This document shows positions 36,225 through 44,843 of a stretch of 64,000 bases of DNA, one piece after another (position 1 is the stretch's first letter; each line of letters starts with the position of its first letter). The position numbers were made by a program, and so were the translations under genes. The notes under the pieces are model-generated. The model did no database searches. It was not told where the DNA came from and saw nothing but the letters and a program-made list of their open reading frames with translations. Source of the DNA: JAJPKK01 sp963787675. Its GTDB lineage: Bacteria > Pseudomonadota > Alphaproteobacteria > Rhizobiales > Xanthobacteraceae. Location: NCBI GenBank assembly GCA_963787675.1, contig CAWBDV010000025.1, positions 14,383 to 78,382 of the forward strand, written 5' to 3'.

Positions 36225-38564
36225 ATGTTTCAGCAAGCGAAAGCAAATTCCCGTGTTCGCCGGGGAGCGGCGTCGCTCTTGGTTGTTACCGGAGCGATTG
36301 CGGCGCTCGGCATTTCTTTTTCCAGCGACGCGGCTCCATTCAGGCAAAGAGCATTTACCCCGGCAGCGCGTAACGTGGCTCGTCCGGCACCGACGACCTT
36401 TGGCCAGCGAGGGTTCGCACGGCCCGCAACCAGTTCGCCAGGTGGTTTCGCTCGCTCGGGCGGGTTCGCACGCTCAAGCGGCTCCCGCGGCCCAGGCTCG
36501 TTTGGGCGTACCGCATCGGTTGGGCGCCCCGGCGGCCTTAACCGTGGACCGTTTGGCCGTCCAGGCGCGTTCGGCCGGCCAGGCGGGCTCGGCATCGCTC
36601 GCAACGGACTGCCCCGGCGTCCATTTCCCGGCGAAGTAGGCTTCACCGGCGTGCCGCCGACCGGCGAGACCCGTTTCGTTTCGAGTGAGATGATCGTTCA
36701 TATCGGTCCCGGCGTGTCGCCGCAGGCACTCAATGCCGCCGCAGGCCGGCTCGGCCTCACGACAATCGGCTCGCAGAATCTCGCGCTGACGGGCGGGACG
36801 CTCGTCCATTTCCGCCTTGCCGGCGGCCGCGATGTCGCCGACGCGGTGCGCGCGCTCGAAGCCGAGAACATCGGCATCGCGCAGCCCAACTATGTCTTCC
36901 AGCTGGCGCAGAATCCGGCCGCGCCGTCGCCGCAGAAGAGCGATCCGTCGCAATATGTCGTTGCCAAGCTGCACCTCAACGACGCCCACAAGATCGCAAG
37001 CGGCGTCAACGTTCCGGTGGCAGTGATCGACTCGATGGTCGATGCGAGCCACCCCGATCTTGCCGGCTCGATCGTCGGCCAGTTCGATGCGGTCGCCGTC
37101 ACCGACAAGCCCGACGAGCACGGCACCGGCATGACCGGCGCGATTGCCGCTCACCGCAAACTGCTGGGCGTCGCGCCGCGCGCGCGCATCTTCGCGATCC
37201 ACGCGTTCAGCGCCAATGCCCAAAGTCAGCAGGCGACCTCCCAAGCGATCGTCGCCGGCATCGATTGGGCGATCGGCAAGGGCGCGCGCGTCATCAATAT
37301 GAGCTTTGCCGGCCCCTACGACCCGATCCTTCAGGTCTATCTCAAGAAGGCCCACGAGCATGGAATCGTTCTGGTCGCGGCTGCCGGCAACGCCGGCCCG
37401 CAATCGCCGCCCCTCTATCCCGCCGCCGACGAGAACGTGATTGCGGTGACCGCTGTCGATGAACACGACAAGCTGCTGTCGGTCGCCAACCAGGGCCCGC
37501 ACATCGCGCTTGCTGCGCCCGGGGTCAACGTGATCGAGGTCGGCCCGCGCGGTACCTACAATCTCACCACCGGCACGTCGGTGGCGTCAGCCCATGTCAG
37601 CGGTGTTGTGGCGCTGATCCTCGAGCGCAATCCGAAGATCGACGTCGCGACCCTCGAGAACGTGCTCTATTCGACCGCGAAGGATTTGGGTGCGCCCGGC
37701 CGCGACAGCGAATTCGGCTACGGCCTCGTCGATCCTTATCGCGCGCTTGAAGCAGCGGAGGCGCCCGACCTCAAAGTCGCGAGCGCCGCCGCGCCTAAAC
37801 CGGGCGCAACGGACGGCCCGGTCATGCCGGTCGTCGCAACTGCTGCTCCCGACAAATCGCGGTTCGCACCGCGGCGGGCACCGGCGCCGGCCTCAGTCGC
37901 GACACAGGCGGCGCCGCCTTCGGAGGCAACCGCGCCGGAAGCTGCGCCTTCGCCGGCAACCCCACCGGAGGCTACGCCCACTGAAACCGCGCCGCCGCCC
38001 GAAGCGGCCCACGCCGATCCGGCACCGCGTGCCCCGAAACGTCGCACGGCGGCCTCCGCTTCCAAACCAGTGCCCGCGAAGGTCGCAGCCAATCCGGACG
38101 GCCCGCTGGATTCGACTGACCTGCCGAACATGACGCCGCCGCAGCCGCCTCAAAGTGCGCCGCATGCGCCCGCAGCAGCGCCGTATGCGCCTCCAAGTGC
38201 GTCGTACGCGCCTCCAGGTGTGCCATATGCGCCCCCGCGTCGGGCGTATGCGCCGCCAAATGCATTGCCGATGGGCCCTAATGCACCGGTTCCACCGCCC
38301 TATGCCGCGCGGGGAATGCCGCCGGGGCCCGAGCCCGAAGATTTGGCGGCGATCATCGTGAGAAAGCGTCTCGCCTGCCGCAACGAGGGTTTCAGCAGAG
38401 GCGTCCGTGGTCCGGACATGCTTGAGTACATTGCCTCCTGCGTCGCCGAGGCGCGGCTTGCATGTGCCCGGCAGATCGTGGCCCAGAGAGTGCGCCCGTA
38501 CGATCGACGCGAGTTCATGAGCCGCTGCCTGCTCGACGTAACCGCAGCCGACGCCAGTCGTTAG
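36225..38564 (+). CDS. S8 (subtilisin) family serine protease with low-complexity ends, exported
   Basis: The start MFQQAKANSRVRRG at 36225 has GGAGTGGGG upstream; an ATG at 36201 is an alternative. From 36225 the product is 779 residues. A signal-like segment (SLLVVTGAIAALGISFSS) is followed by about 110 residues rich in Arg, Gly, Phe and Pro (GRTASVGRPGGLNRGPFGRPG). A propeptide-like segment precedes the S8 domain. The triad is Asp269 (VAVIDSMVDASHPDL), His299 (DEHGTGMTG) and Ser452 (GTSVASAHVSGVVAL), with the oxyanion Asn in AAAGNAGPQSPP. After it comes a Pro/Ala linker with repeated YAPP units (about residues 590-700), ending in a Cys-rich segment (LACRNEGFSRG, IASCVAEARLACARQ). The C-terminal segment may bind a partner or the cell surface. 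Confidence 0.92.
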   Translation: MFQQAKANSRVRRGAASLLVVTGAIAALGISFSSDAAPFRQRAFTPAARNVARPAPTTFGQRGFARPATSSPGGFARSGGFARSSGSRGPGSFGRTASVGRPGGLNRGPFGRPGAFGRPGGLGIARNGLPRRPFPGEVGFTGVPPTGETRFVSSEMIVHIGPGVSPQALNAAAGRLGLTTIGSQNLALTGGTLVHFRLAGGRDVADAVRALEAENIGIAQPNYVFQLAQNPAAPSPQKSDPSQYVVAKLHLNDAHKIASGVNVPVAVIDSMVDASHPDLAGSIVGQFDAVAVTDKPDEHGTGMTGAIAAHRKLLGVAPRARIFAIHAFSANAQSQQATSQAIVAGIDWAIGKGARVINMSFAGPYDPILQVYLKKAHEHGIVLVAAAGNAGPQSPPLYPAADENVIAVTAVDEHDKLLSVANQGPHIALAAPGVNVIEVGPRGTYNLTTGTSVASAHVSGVVALILERNPKIDVATLENVLYSTAKDLGAPGRDSEFGYGLVDPYRALEAAEAPDLKVASAAAPKPGATDGPVMPVVATAAPDKSRFAPRRAPAPASVATQAAPPSEATAPEAAPSPATPPEATPTETAPPPEAAHADPAPRAPKRRTAASASKPVPAKVAANPDGPLDSTDLPNMTPPQPPQSAPHAPAAAPYAPPSASYAPPGVPYAPPRRAYAPPNALPMGPNAPVPPPYAARGMPPGPEPEDLAAIIVRKRLACRNEGFSRGVRGPDMLEYIASCVAEARLACARQIVAQRVRPYDRREFMSRCLLDVTAADASR

Positions 38565-38580
38565 TTTAGAACGCGACCGC

Positions 38581-38988
38581 TCACTCCTTCTTGGCGATGC
38601 CGGTCACCAGCATCACGGCCGGCACGGTGCCTTTGTTTTCCATCCAATGCGTCGTGGTGTGATCGGCGGTAAACGAATCACCGGGGCCGTATTCCTTGGC
38701 GACGTCGCCGCGATGCTCGATCACCCTGCCCGACAGGATGTAGACCACCTCAGGACGATCCTTGTGGCTGTGCGGCTTGTTCGATGAGCCCGGCTCGTAG
38801 GTCGTGAGCTGCATGCGCAGCGTCCGGCCTTGAACGGTGTCCATCTCGGGCGCGAGGTCGAGGTTGAGAAGCGGCTTTGCGGTCGGTCCCTTAGGCTCGG
38901 CGGTCTGCGCGTACGCCACCGCCATCGACGCGACCAGCATGATACTTACGACCGATATCGTCGGCCTGAACACTCGTTGCATCGTCAT
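38581..38988 (-). CDS. Exported cupin-domain protein
   Basis: The product is 135 residues. It has a signal peptide (to about ...VAYAQTAEP). The cupin beta-barrel is shown by SNKPHSHKDRPEVVYILSGRV (HxH metal ligands and Glu), RGDVAKEYGPGDSFTADHTTTHWM (G-D-x-F and the second His). Small periplasmic cupins of this form are common near oxidative genes but their reactions are mostly unknown. The gene faces convergently towards the protease, with a 16-nt gap between the stops, so no terminator is needed for either beyond the shared gap. Confidence 0.9.
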   Translation of the reverse strand: MTMQRVFRPTISVVSIMLVASMAVAYAQTAEPKGPTAKPLLNLDLAPEMDTVQGRTLRMQLTTYEPGSSNKPHSHKDRPEVVYILSGRVIEHRGDVAKEYGPGDSFTADHTTTHWMENKGTVPAVMLVTGIAKKE

Positions 38989-39190
38989 CGCGACCTCCCT
39001 TGTGTTTCTGAACTAGCATTCCGCTCATAAAATTCGGCGAGCAGCAATGGTTTCCCGAAGCGCAGTTTGTGAGTCTCTGCATCTGTGCCGTTTCATGTAA
39101 CGGGTAGCCGGTGTATGCTGATCTCCGCCGCGTCAAAGGTCGCGTCACTCCATTCAAAGCAAGCGATCCGACGTGGCAGGGAGAACGACC

Positions 39191-40045
39191 ATGCCATGCC
39201 GAATCTCGCGCGGGGCGTTCGTATTCGCCGCCGCGCTGACGATGACTATGAGCAGCACCCAGGCAGCGGAGGAGGGACAATATCCAAACTGGAAGGGCCA
39301 GTGGATCACCAACAATCCGCGCTTTGGCGGTCAGGCGATCAAATTCGATCCGACCAAGGCTTGGGGCGTGGCGCAGCAGGCTCCGCTGACGCCGGAATAC
39401 AAGAAGGTCCACGAAGACAGCATGGCCGACCAGGCCAAGGGCGGATTGGGCAACTATCCGACCGCGCGCTGCCTGCCGAGCGGCATGCCGCGCATCATGG
39501 CCCTGCCCGTCCAGGAATACGTCATCACGCCGGAAACCACCTACATCCTGGTGGGCCACGACATCCGCCGCATCTTCACCGATGGGCGCGATCGGCCGGC
39601 CGAGGGCGACCCAAGCTACGAGGGCTACTCGATCGGCAAATGGATCGACGTCGACGGCGATGGCCGCTACGACCTGCTCGAAGTCGAGACCCGCGGACCC
39701 TTCAAGGGGCCACGCGCCTACGATGCGTCAGGGCTGCCGCTTCATTTCGACAACGAGTCGATCTTCAAGGAGCGCTTCCACCTCGACAAGGCCGACCCGA
39801 ACGTACTGCACGACGAAATCACCGTGATCGATCACGCCCTGACGCGGCCATGGAGCGTCGACAAGACGTATCGCCGCAGCACCGATCCGCGCCCGGCCTG
39901 GGCGCTGGTGTCCTGCACCGAGGGCAACAACCAGATCGTCATCGGCGACGAAAACTATTTCCTGAGCGGCGACGGCTTGCTGATGCCCGCCAAGAAGAAC
40001 CAGGCGCCGCCCGACTTGCGCTATTTCCAGCCGGCGCGGAGGTGA
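39191..40045 (+). CDS. Exported protein of unknown function, paralogue of the protein at 2735-3574
   Basis: The ATG at 39191 has AGGGAGAACG upstream; the product is 284 residues. A signal peptide ends at about STQAAEEGQYP. The body aligns along its whole length with the protein at 2735-3574: GMPRIM, RRIFTDGR, GYSIGKWIDVDGDG, LEVETR, KADPNVLHDEITVIDHALTRPW, YRRS and the closing PPDLRYFQPARR. Roughly half of the residues look identical by eye. The DVDGDG loop looks like an EF-hand-type calcium site. Its neighbour is a divergent exported cupin. Function unknown. Confidence 0.88.
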   Translation: MPCRISRGAFVFAAALTMTMSSTQAAEEGQYPNWKGQWITNNPRFGGQAIKFDPTKAWGVAQQAPLTPEYKKVHEDSMADQAKGGLGNYPTARCLPSGMPRIMALPVQEYVITPETTYILVGHDIRRIFTDGRDRPAEGDPSYEGYSIGKWIDVDGDGRYDLLEVETRGPFKGPRAYDASGLPLHFDNESIFKERFHLDKADPNVLHDEITVIDHALTRPWSVDKTYRRSTDPRPAWALVSCTEGNNQIVIGDENYFLSGDGLLMPAKKNQAPPDLRYFQPARR

Positions 40046-40103
40046 AATCTCGCTGTCCGACTTCACGCGGCAAGCGTTGTCGCCATCGCGTCACCGAACA
40101 CGA

Positions 40104-42719
40104 TCACGCCGCTGCGGGCTCAAGTCTTTCGGTGCGGTAGGCCGGTGTGCTCTGCATCCAATAGCCAATAGCCGTAAACCAGATAGTTGCGATCAACCCG
40201 ATCAAGAAATTTAGTTGATCATTGCTGATATGGATGAAGCCCTTATGATATATTAGTAATAAGGTTCCGTAAGGAAATAAGAAAAAACCAAGAGATAGGA
40301 CCCATGGCCACATTTGGAAAAATACACGATCGAAAATCGAAAACCCAAGCAGTGGAAAAACCCAGAAAGAAATTGCTGCGGCTAGATGTATCGATTCGGC
40401 AGAGGAGAAATCACGCGACAGAAAATAGAGGATAAGTGCTGCGCCGATCAAGAACGTTATCAAAAAGGCAACTATCTCTGCCCTTATTACTTCCGGGAGC
40501 GGTGCGGCGCGAAGGCGCCATAGGCCGTAGGCGATTGGGATAGTCACTGCCGCGGAGTTAACAACCCAACCGATGAGCGAATTCCACGGCTCCGCTATTT
40601 CAATGTGAGCCGACGCCACGAGGGCTACGAACAATCCGACAATGATAAACGTTGCGGGCGCGAGCATGCCGATCTTAAGTGCTTCGATTGCCCGACTGTA
40701 CCGCGGACTGGGTTGCAGACCGAGCCGTCTGAGTTGAAATCCGAAGACAGAACACCAAATGCACCATGCCACGAATGCGAACATGTTTTTAACATTTTGG
40801 TTAGTAGACAGTAATCCAAGGAAGATAACTACCGTCGGGAACGTAAAAATCAATGGAAACCATACAAATGGTTTACGTATACGGGGCTCAAAGCCTGCCA
40901 GACAAGCAACGACAATTGGCGGCGGAAGTATGACGGCTAATGCGCCGGTGAAAACAACTGAAAGCCTGCTCGCGAATGAAATCCAAACGGCGATATAAAC
41001 TAGTAAAAATGTTGCAGCGAAGATTGTAACGGCGGCGACCATCGCGCGGCACAAACTGAAGCGATCGTAGCGCCAAAGTCCGAAAGCGCAGGTGGCGGCT
41101 ACAGTTGTCGAATTGATTGCGTGCCATCCCAACAGCGGTATTACTGCTGTTGTCGCGCCGAAAAGGAGGGCCTCGATACCCAAGATGAAGATCAGGCCGG
41201 TGAAGTACCAAAAGAATCCAAACAGCGGCAGCGTGGCCGGAGCAAATCGTCGCGCCCAACGTTCGCTGTCTGCGACAAATTCCATTATGGCGGAGTAATC
41301 TCCGCGATAGCGTCGCGCCCACGCGGCATTGGGCCTCTCTTCCGCCCGCCAAAGTCGCAGATTATCGAGTTCGAAGTCAGGCAAGGGTTGCCGGTCTTCG
41401 AACCGATCGAGCAGTCGACGCCATTGCCGCGCGGCGCGTGCTTCCTTTTCGAGCCACTCCGAGAGCTGCCTCCATTGCCGTATAAGGCTTTCATGGCTGA
41501 TATCGATGATGGTGCCGGCTTCGAGCGGTTTCGGATGGTCGGGATCGAGCTCCGGCGCAAGGAAGTTGCAGCCCGGCGCGCGGAATGCGTCGGCGACGGC
41601 GCGGACGTTGGCCTCATCCCCGTCGCAAATCTCGACGAGCTCACCAAATCGCGTCGGTCGGCGCACCGCCTCGGTGACGGTCGCGCCGTCTGTCAGCGCA
41701 CGAAATACGCGCTCGGCGATGGGCCGACGTTCAGCGCCGAGCGACGACAGAATCTCGTTCGCATGTGCGTTCAACGCGCCGCTGAGTCCGCCGATGCGTT
41801 CATAATCGCCGACGGTGAGCATGATTGAAGCCCCGGTGGCACCGACCTGCGCTGAACTCCACATGCGGTTGAGACAGTATTGCAACAACGGCAGCTGATC
41901 GGCGCGCCGGCCGAGGCGGTCGAGTTGATCGCGGCTGCTACGGTCGTCCCATGGAGCGAAGGCCGCGAGATCGTTGAGCACGCGGTTCGCGAGCGCATCT
42001 TCGATCTTGAAATCGCAGACTGTCGCCGGGCCGACGATCGCGGCGCGGCATTGTTCCCGCGTCATGCGCGGGATGAGGAACATGCCTGCGCTGATCGCCT
42101 CGGCGAGGCCGTCGATCAGCGCGCAGGCGCCGAGATATTCGGAGCGCATGGTCAGCGCGACATAGATCGGAAACCGCGTCTGGCGCGCGCTTTCGATCAG
42201 CAGGGCCGCGAAGGCCTCAGCCTCTTCGCGCCCGGCATAATCCTGATAGCGGAACAGCTCCTCGAACTGGTCCACCAGCAGAAGCAGGTTGGTATGCTCC
42301 GGCAGATGGCCGTCGGCGCACCACTCGACGATCGATCGCGGTCCGCGCAAGAGAAACGCGCGCAGCAGCGCAATATCGGCCTCGCCGACCAGACTTGCGC
42401 CGTCGGGATGGGGACTCTCCAGAAGCTTCTGTGCCAGTTTCGTGAGCGGCGCGCCTCCGGGACGCATGTCGATGACGCGCCACGTCGAGCCGGCCGGCGC
42501 CATGAGGCCGAGATCGAGCGCGTCAAGGAGACCAGTCTTCACCACGGAGGATTTGCCGGTTCCCGAGGAGCCGAGCACGCCAAGGAAGCGCGTCGCCGCC
42601 AGGCGATCGACCATGGTATTGATGCAGTCCTCGCGGCCGAAGAAGAGGTCGCTCTCCTCGCGCCGGAACGAGCGCAGCCCCGGATAAGGCAAGCGCGACG
42701 TGGCAGGAGCTGGCGTCAA
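40104..42719 (-). CDS. STAND NTPase (nSTAND1-type) fused to a multi-helix membrane domain
   Basis: The product is 871 residues. The N-terminus has PYPGLRSFRREESDLFFGRE, the family mark of nSTAND1 proteins, then Walker A GVLGSSGTGKSS (residues 47-58) and Walker B NLLLLVDQFEELF (144-156). The P-loop ATPase and helical region continue to about residue 490 and end in AWARRYRGDYSAIMEF. From about residue 493 to the end there are about 12 hydrophobic helices, beginning LPLFGFFWYFTGLIFILG. The stop precedes a 4-nt overlap with the TIR gene (ATGA), so the two are translated together. The membrane half is visibly richer in A and T than the NTPase half. STAND proteins act as sensors that assemble on a trigger; here the membrane part may be the effector or anchor. 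This role is inferred. Confidence 0.9.
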   Translation of the reverse strand: MTPAPATSRLPYPGLRSFRREESDLFFGREDCINTMVDRLAATRFLGVLGSSGTGKSSVVKTGLLDALDLGLMAPAGSTWRVIDMRPGGAPLTKLAQKLLESPHPDGASLVGEADIALLRAFLLRGPRSIVEWCADGHLPEHTNLLLLVDQFEELFRYQDYAGREEAEAFAALLIESARQTRFPIYVALTMRSEYLGACALIDGLAEAISAGMFLIPRMTREQCRAAIVGPATVCDFKIEDALANRVLNDLAAFAPWDDRSSRDQLDRLGRRADQLPLLQYCLNRMWSSAQVGATGASIMLTVGDYERIGGLSGALNAHANEILSSLGAERRPIAERVFRALTDGATVTEAVRRPTRFGELVEICDGDEANVRAVADAFRAPGCNFLAPELDPDHPKPLEAGTIIDISHESLIRQWRQLSEWLEKEARAARQWRRLLDRFEDRQPLPDFELDNLRLWRAEERPNAAWARRYRGDYSAIMEFVADSERWARRFAPATLPLFGFFWYFTGLIFILGIEALLFGATTAVIPLLGWHAINSTTVAATCAFGLWRYDRFSLCRAMVAAVTIFAATFLLVYIAVWISFASRLSVVFTGALAVILPPPIVVACLAGFEPRIRKPFVWFPLIFTFPTVVIFLGLLSTNQNVKNMFAFVAWCIWCSVFGFQLRRLGLQPSPRYSRAIEALKIGMLAPATFIIVGLFVALVASAHIEIAEPWNSLIGWVVNSAAVTIPIAYGLWRLRAAPLPEVIRAEIVAFLITFLIGAALILYFLSRDFSSAESIHLAAAISFWVFPLLGFSIFDRVFFQMWPWVLSLGFFLFPYGTLLLIYHKGFIHISNDQLNFLIGLIATIWFTAIGYWMQSTPAYRTERLEPAAA

Positions 42720-44170
42720 AGCTGCAATCCGGCAAGGATGCTCTTGAGCCGTTGCTCGACCTCGCCGTCCTGGCAGTCGAGCCTTTCGAAACCGCCGGAC
42801 CAGGCGAGTTCGGGTTTCGGCGCCGGCGGGCCGAACAGAATGGTTTTGAGCCGCAACGGCGTATCGCGCTGCTTTTCGAGCTTGCCATAGCGCAGCAACT
42901 GCGCGCGGACCCAGGCGGGCGGCGCGCTGCCGTAGAGCAGCAGCAGCGCCTCGCAGTGCACGAGGTTAGCTTCGAGGTCGTCGAGGATATCCTTGGCCGA
43001 CCCTTCGAAGAGAGGCCTCGCCGCAGTGCAGTTCTTGCGCGCCTCGAACACCTTCAGCAGAGCATCGGCTAATTCCTTGTCCCGGCTGTCGGCATTGATG
43101 AAGATGTGGCAGGAGCCCTCGCGCGGAGCCTCGGCTGACGGCTTTGCTCGTGCCTGTGCGCAGAAGCGCAGGATCTCGCTTTTGAATTCCTCAAGCCCGA
43201 CGGCGAGCACGTCTGGTCCTTCCAGCAACGGCTTGTCGCGATGGGTGACAGCCGCGAGGTCGAGATCGGGACGTCGCCATTGCATGACTTTCAGACCGCG
43301 CGCTTTCGCCGTCTCGTACTGATATTGGGAGTAGGTCTCGGCGAGATCCGGCGGCTTGCGGGAGCCGAAATTGCCGAGGAGTTGGACGAACAAGTGGGCC
43401 TGCGCGAGGTCCGTTTCAAAAGCTGCGGCGAAATCGGCGCCACCCTGCGGATAGTCGTTTTCCGGGAGCACTTTCATGCCGAACTGCTCGAGGCAGGCGC
43501 GCACACGCTCGCACTCGTCGTAGAGTTCGTCGGTAGTCTGCGCCAGCAAGACTGCTTTCCGCTCGGGTGCCGCGCTTGACGCTGCGGTTGGAATCGCCGG
43601 CTGCGGAACATGCGTATCGGGATTGCCGGCGCGATGCGATCCGTCGCGCATCTCGACGAGAAGCTTCTTGACCTGATGCGCCAGCACCTGCAGGCGCTCG
43701 TTGTAGAGTTCGGGATTGAACCTCGGCGTCAGCCGCAATGGAATGTCCTGTTCGGCGCGATCCTTCCACCAGAACGGCGTGCGCTTGCGCCCGCGCATCT
43801 GCGCCGGCTGCCGCTCGTCCTCGACCGGCAGCAGTTCGACCGTGACAACCCGGCTCACGTCGGGCGCGCGCGCTGAAAAGGCCTGCAGTTCCCTGATGGT
43901 GAATTCGCGCGCCACGTAGCTCGGCGACAGCACGGCCACGAACACCGCCGCGTCCCGCGCGTTCTCCACCAGGAAATCGACGTGATCGCTTGCCTCGAAA
44001 CTGCGCGAATTGAAGAAGACCTGCGCCTCCTCACCAAGCCGCTGGCGCAAGGCATTGCGCAGATCCGCCTGGAAGCGGCTCACCCAGCGTACGTCCTGGG
44101 CGTCCTCTTCGTTGTCGAAATGCGCGTAGCTGATGAAAAGATCGTGCTTAAAACCGGAGACGAACGTCAT
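42716..44170 (-). CDS. TIR-domain protein with two further TIR-like domains
   Basis: The product is 484 residues. Residues 6-175 form a TIR domain: DLFISYAHFDNE at strand A, VFFNSRSFEA, and AVFVAVLSPSYVAREFTIRELQAF, where Glu94 occupies the position of the NADase glutamate of TIR enzymes. Residues about 205-335 (VLLAQTTDELYDECERVRACL ... FVQLLGNFGS ... YETAKARGLKV) look like a second TIR- or DUF4062-like fold. Residues about 353-450 (CHIFINADSRDKELADALLKVF ... LLLLYGSAPPAWVRAQLL) look like a third. The second and third lack an obvious catalytic Glu and may be sensors or scaffolds. It is the first gene of a two-gene unit with the STAND-membrane protein. Confidence 0.87.
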   Translation of the reverse strand: MTFVSGFKHDLFISYAHFDNEEDAQDVRWVSRFQADLRNALRQRLGEEAQVFFNSRSFEASDHVDFLVENARDAAVFVAVLSPSYVAREFTIRELQAFSARAPDVSRVVTVELLPVEDERQPAQMRGRKRTPFWWKDRAEQDIPLRLTPRFNPELYNERLQVLAHQVKKLLVEMRDGSHRAGNPDTHVPQPAIPTAASSAAPERKAVLLAQTTDELYDECERVRACLEQFGMKVLPENDYPQGGADFAAAFETDLAQAHLFVQLLGNFGSRKPPDLAETYSQYQYETAKARGLKVMQWRRPDLDLAAVTHRDKPLLEGPDVLAVGLEEFKSEILRFCAQARAKPSAEAPREGSCHIFINADSRDKELADALLKVFEARKNCTAARPLFEGSAKDILDDLEANLVHCEALLLLYGSAPPAWVRAQLLRYGKLEKQRDTPLRLKTILFGPPAPKPELAWSGGFERLDCQDGEVEQRLKSILAGLQL

Positions 44171-44246
44171 AATATCTGTCGGCCCTATGGTGCCTCAGCC
44201 GTTCACCTGCCCCCAGTTAAAAAAGAATTCGTTGCGAAGATCAAGG

Positions 44247-44268
44247 ACGTGGCAGGCTCTTGCCACGT
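44247..44268 (-). terminator. Hairpin after the small exported protein gene (44292-44843)
   Basis: ACGTGGCA (44247-44254) and TGCCACGT (44261-44268) pair perfectly over 8 bp with a 6-nt loop. It lies about 25 nt beyond the stop codon at 44292, upstream of the TIR gene. There is no T-run, so it is a possible but not certain terminator. It also lies in the only region available for the promoter of the TIR-STAND unit. Confidence 0.4.
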
Positions 44269-44291
44269 TCTCGGTGCAACAGCCTTAACGT

Positions 44292-44843
44292 TCATTGTGG
44301 CGGAGTGATGCCGCGCGCCACCGCTTCAAATTCGGCGCGGCGCGCATCGAACGCGGCCGCATCGGCAAAGCATGTGACTTCGCTCAGGCCCTTGCGGGTG
44401 TACAGCATGAAAATGAGGGCGGGCCTGTTCGCCACCCAGCCGGCGATGGCCGGCCGCGAGCGGGATATGCCATGCACCACGGCGCCGCGGACGCCGGCGT
44501 GCTCGAACACGGCGACACTGCGCACCTCGTAGAATGGGCTGAGGTTCTCCCGATAAAATTCATCCCATCCCGGCCGATCGGTCTGCCGGTTGAGCGCCTC
44601 CTGGGTGAACATCTCAAAGCCCGGCAATGCTTCAAAGAACGCCTCGCATCCGGTGCCGGGCTCCGCGGGCTTGGTGAGGTGCACCGTGAAGCGCGAGGCC
44701 GAAACGGGCTTCGCGGGCTCCGCCACGTAACCGGCCGGCGGCGCAACGGCAAAGCCGCTCACGGCGAGATCGAGGTTCTGGCCGCACGCGCCGCTGCACC
44801 ATGCGAAGAGCGCCGCGACGACAACGGCGCTCGCGCGGTCCAC
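44292..44843 (-). CDS. Exported protein of unknown function, translationally coupled to the inhibitor-type gene
   Basis: The GTG start at 44843 overlaps the last base of the stop codon of the gene before it; the product is 183 residues. A hydrophobic signal (ASAVVVAALFAWCSGACG) ends in a Cys-containing segment that could act as a lipoprotein site. The mature part begins NLDLAVSGFAVAPPAGYVA and has paired Cys (GTGCEAFF, EVTCFADA). I recognise no domain. A longer open frame upstream lies inside the preceding gene and is not used. Confidence 0.75.
   Translation of the reverse strand: MDRASAVVVAALFAWCSGACGQNLDLAVSGFAVAPPAGYVAEPAKPVSASRFTVHLTKPAEPGTGCEAFFEALPGFEMFTQEALNRQTDRPGWDEFYRENLSPFYEVRSVAVFEHAGVRGAVVHGISRSRPAIAGWVANRPALIFMLYTRKGLSEVTCFADAAAFDARRAEFEAVARGITPPQ

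Noticed and set aside
37690..38133. Arg/Pro-rich overlapping frame inside the protease gene
   Set aside because: It is an alternative reading of the Pro/Ala linker, with no start signal or conserved residues.
40104..44170. Considered a classic Avs or Thoeris system
   Set aside because: Thoeris needs a SIR2-type or ThsA partner, and Avs proteins are single large STANDs with a nuclease or protease end. Neither fits the TIR plus STAND-12TM pair, so I leave it unnamed.
44171..44291. Promoter for the TIR-STAND unit (TTGATC, 17 bp, TTTAAC on the minus strand)
   Set aside because: The -10 is poor and the region also carries a hairpin, so the call is too weak to list.
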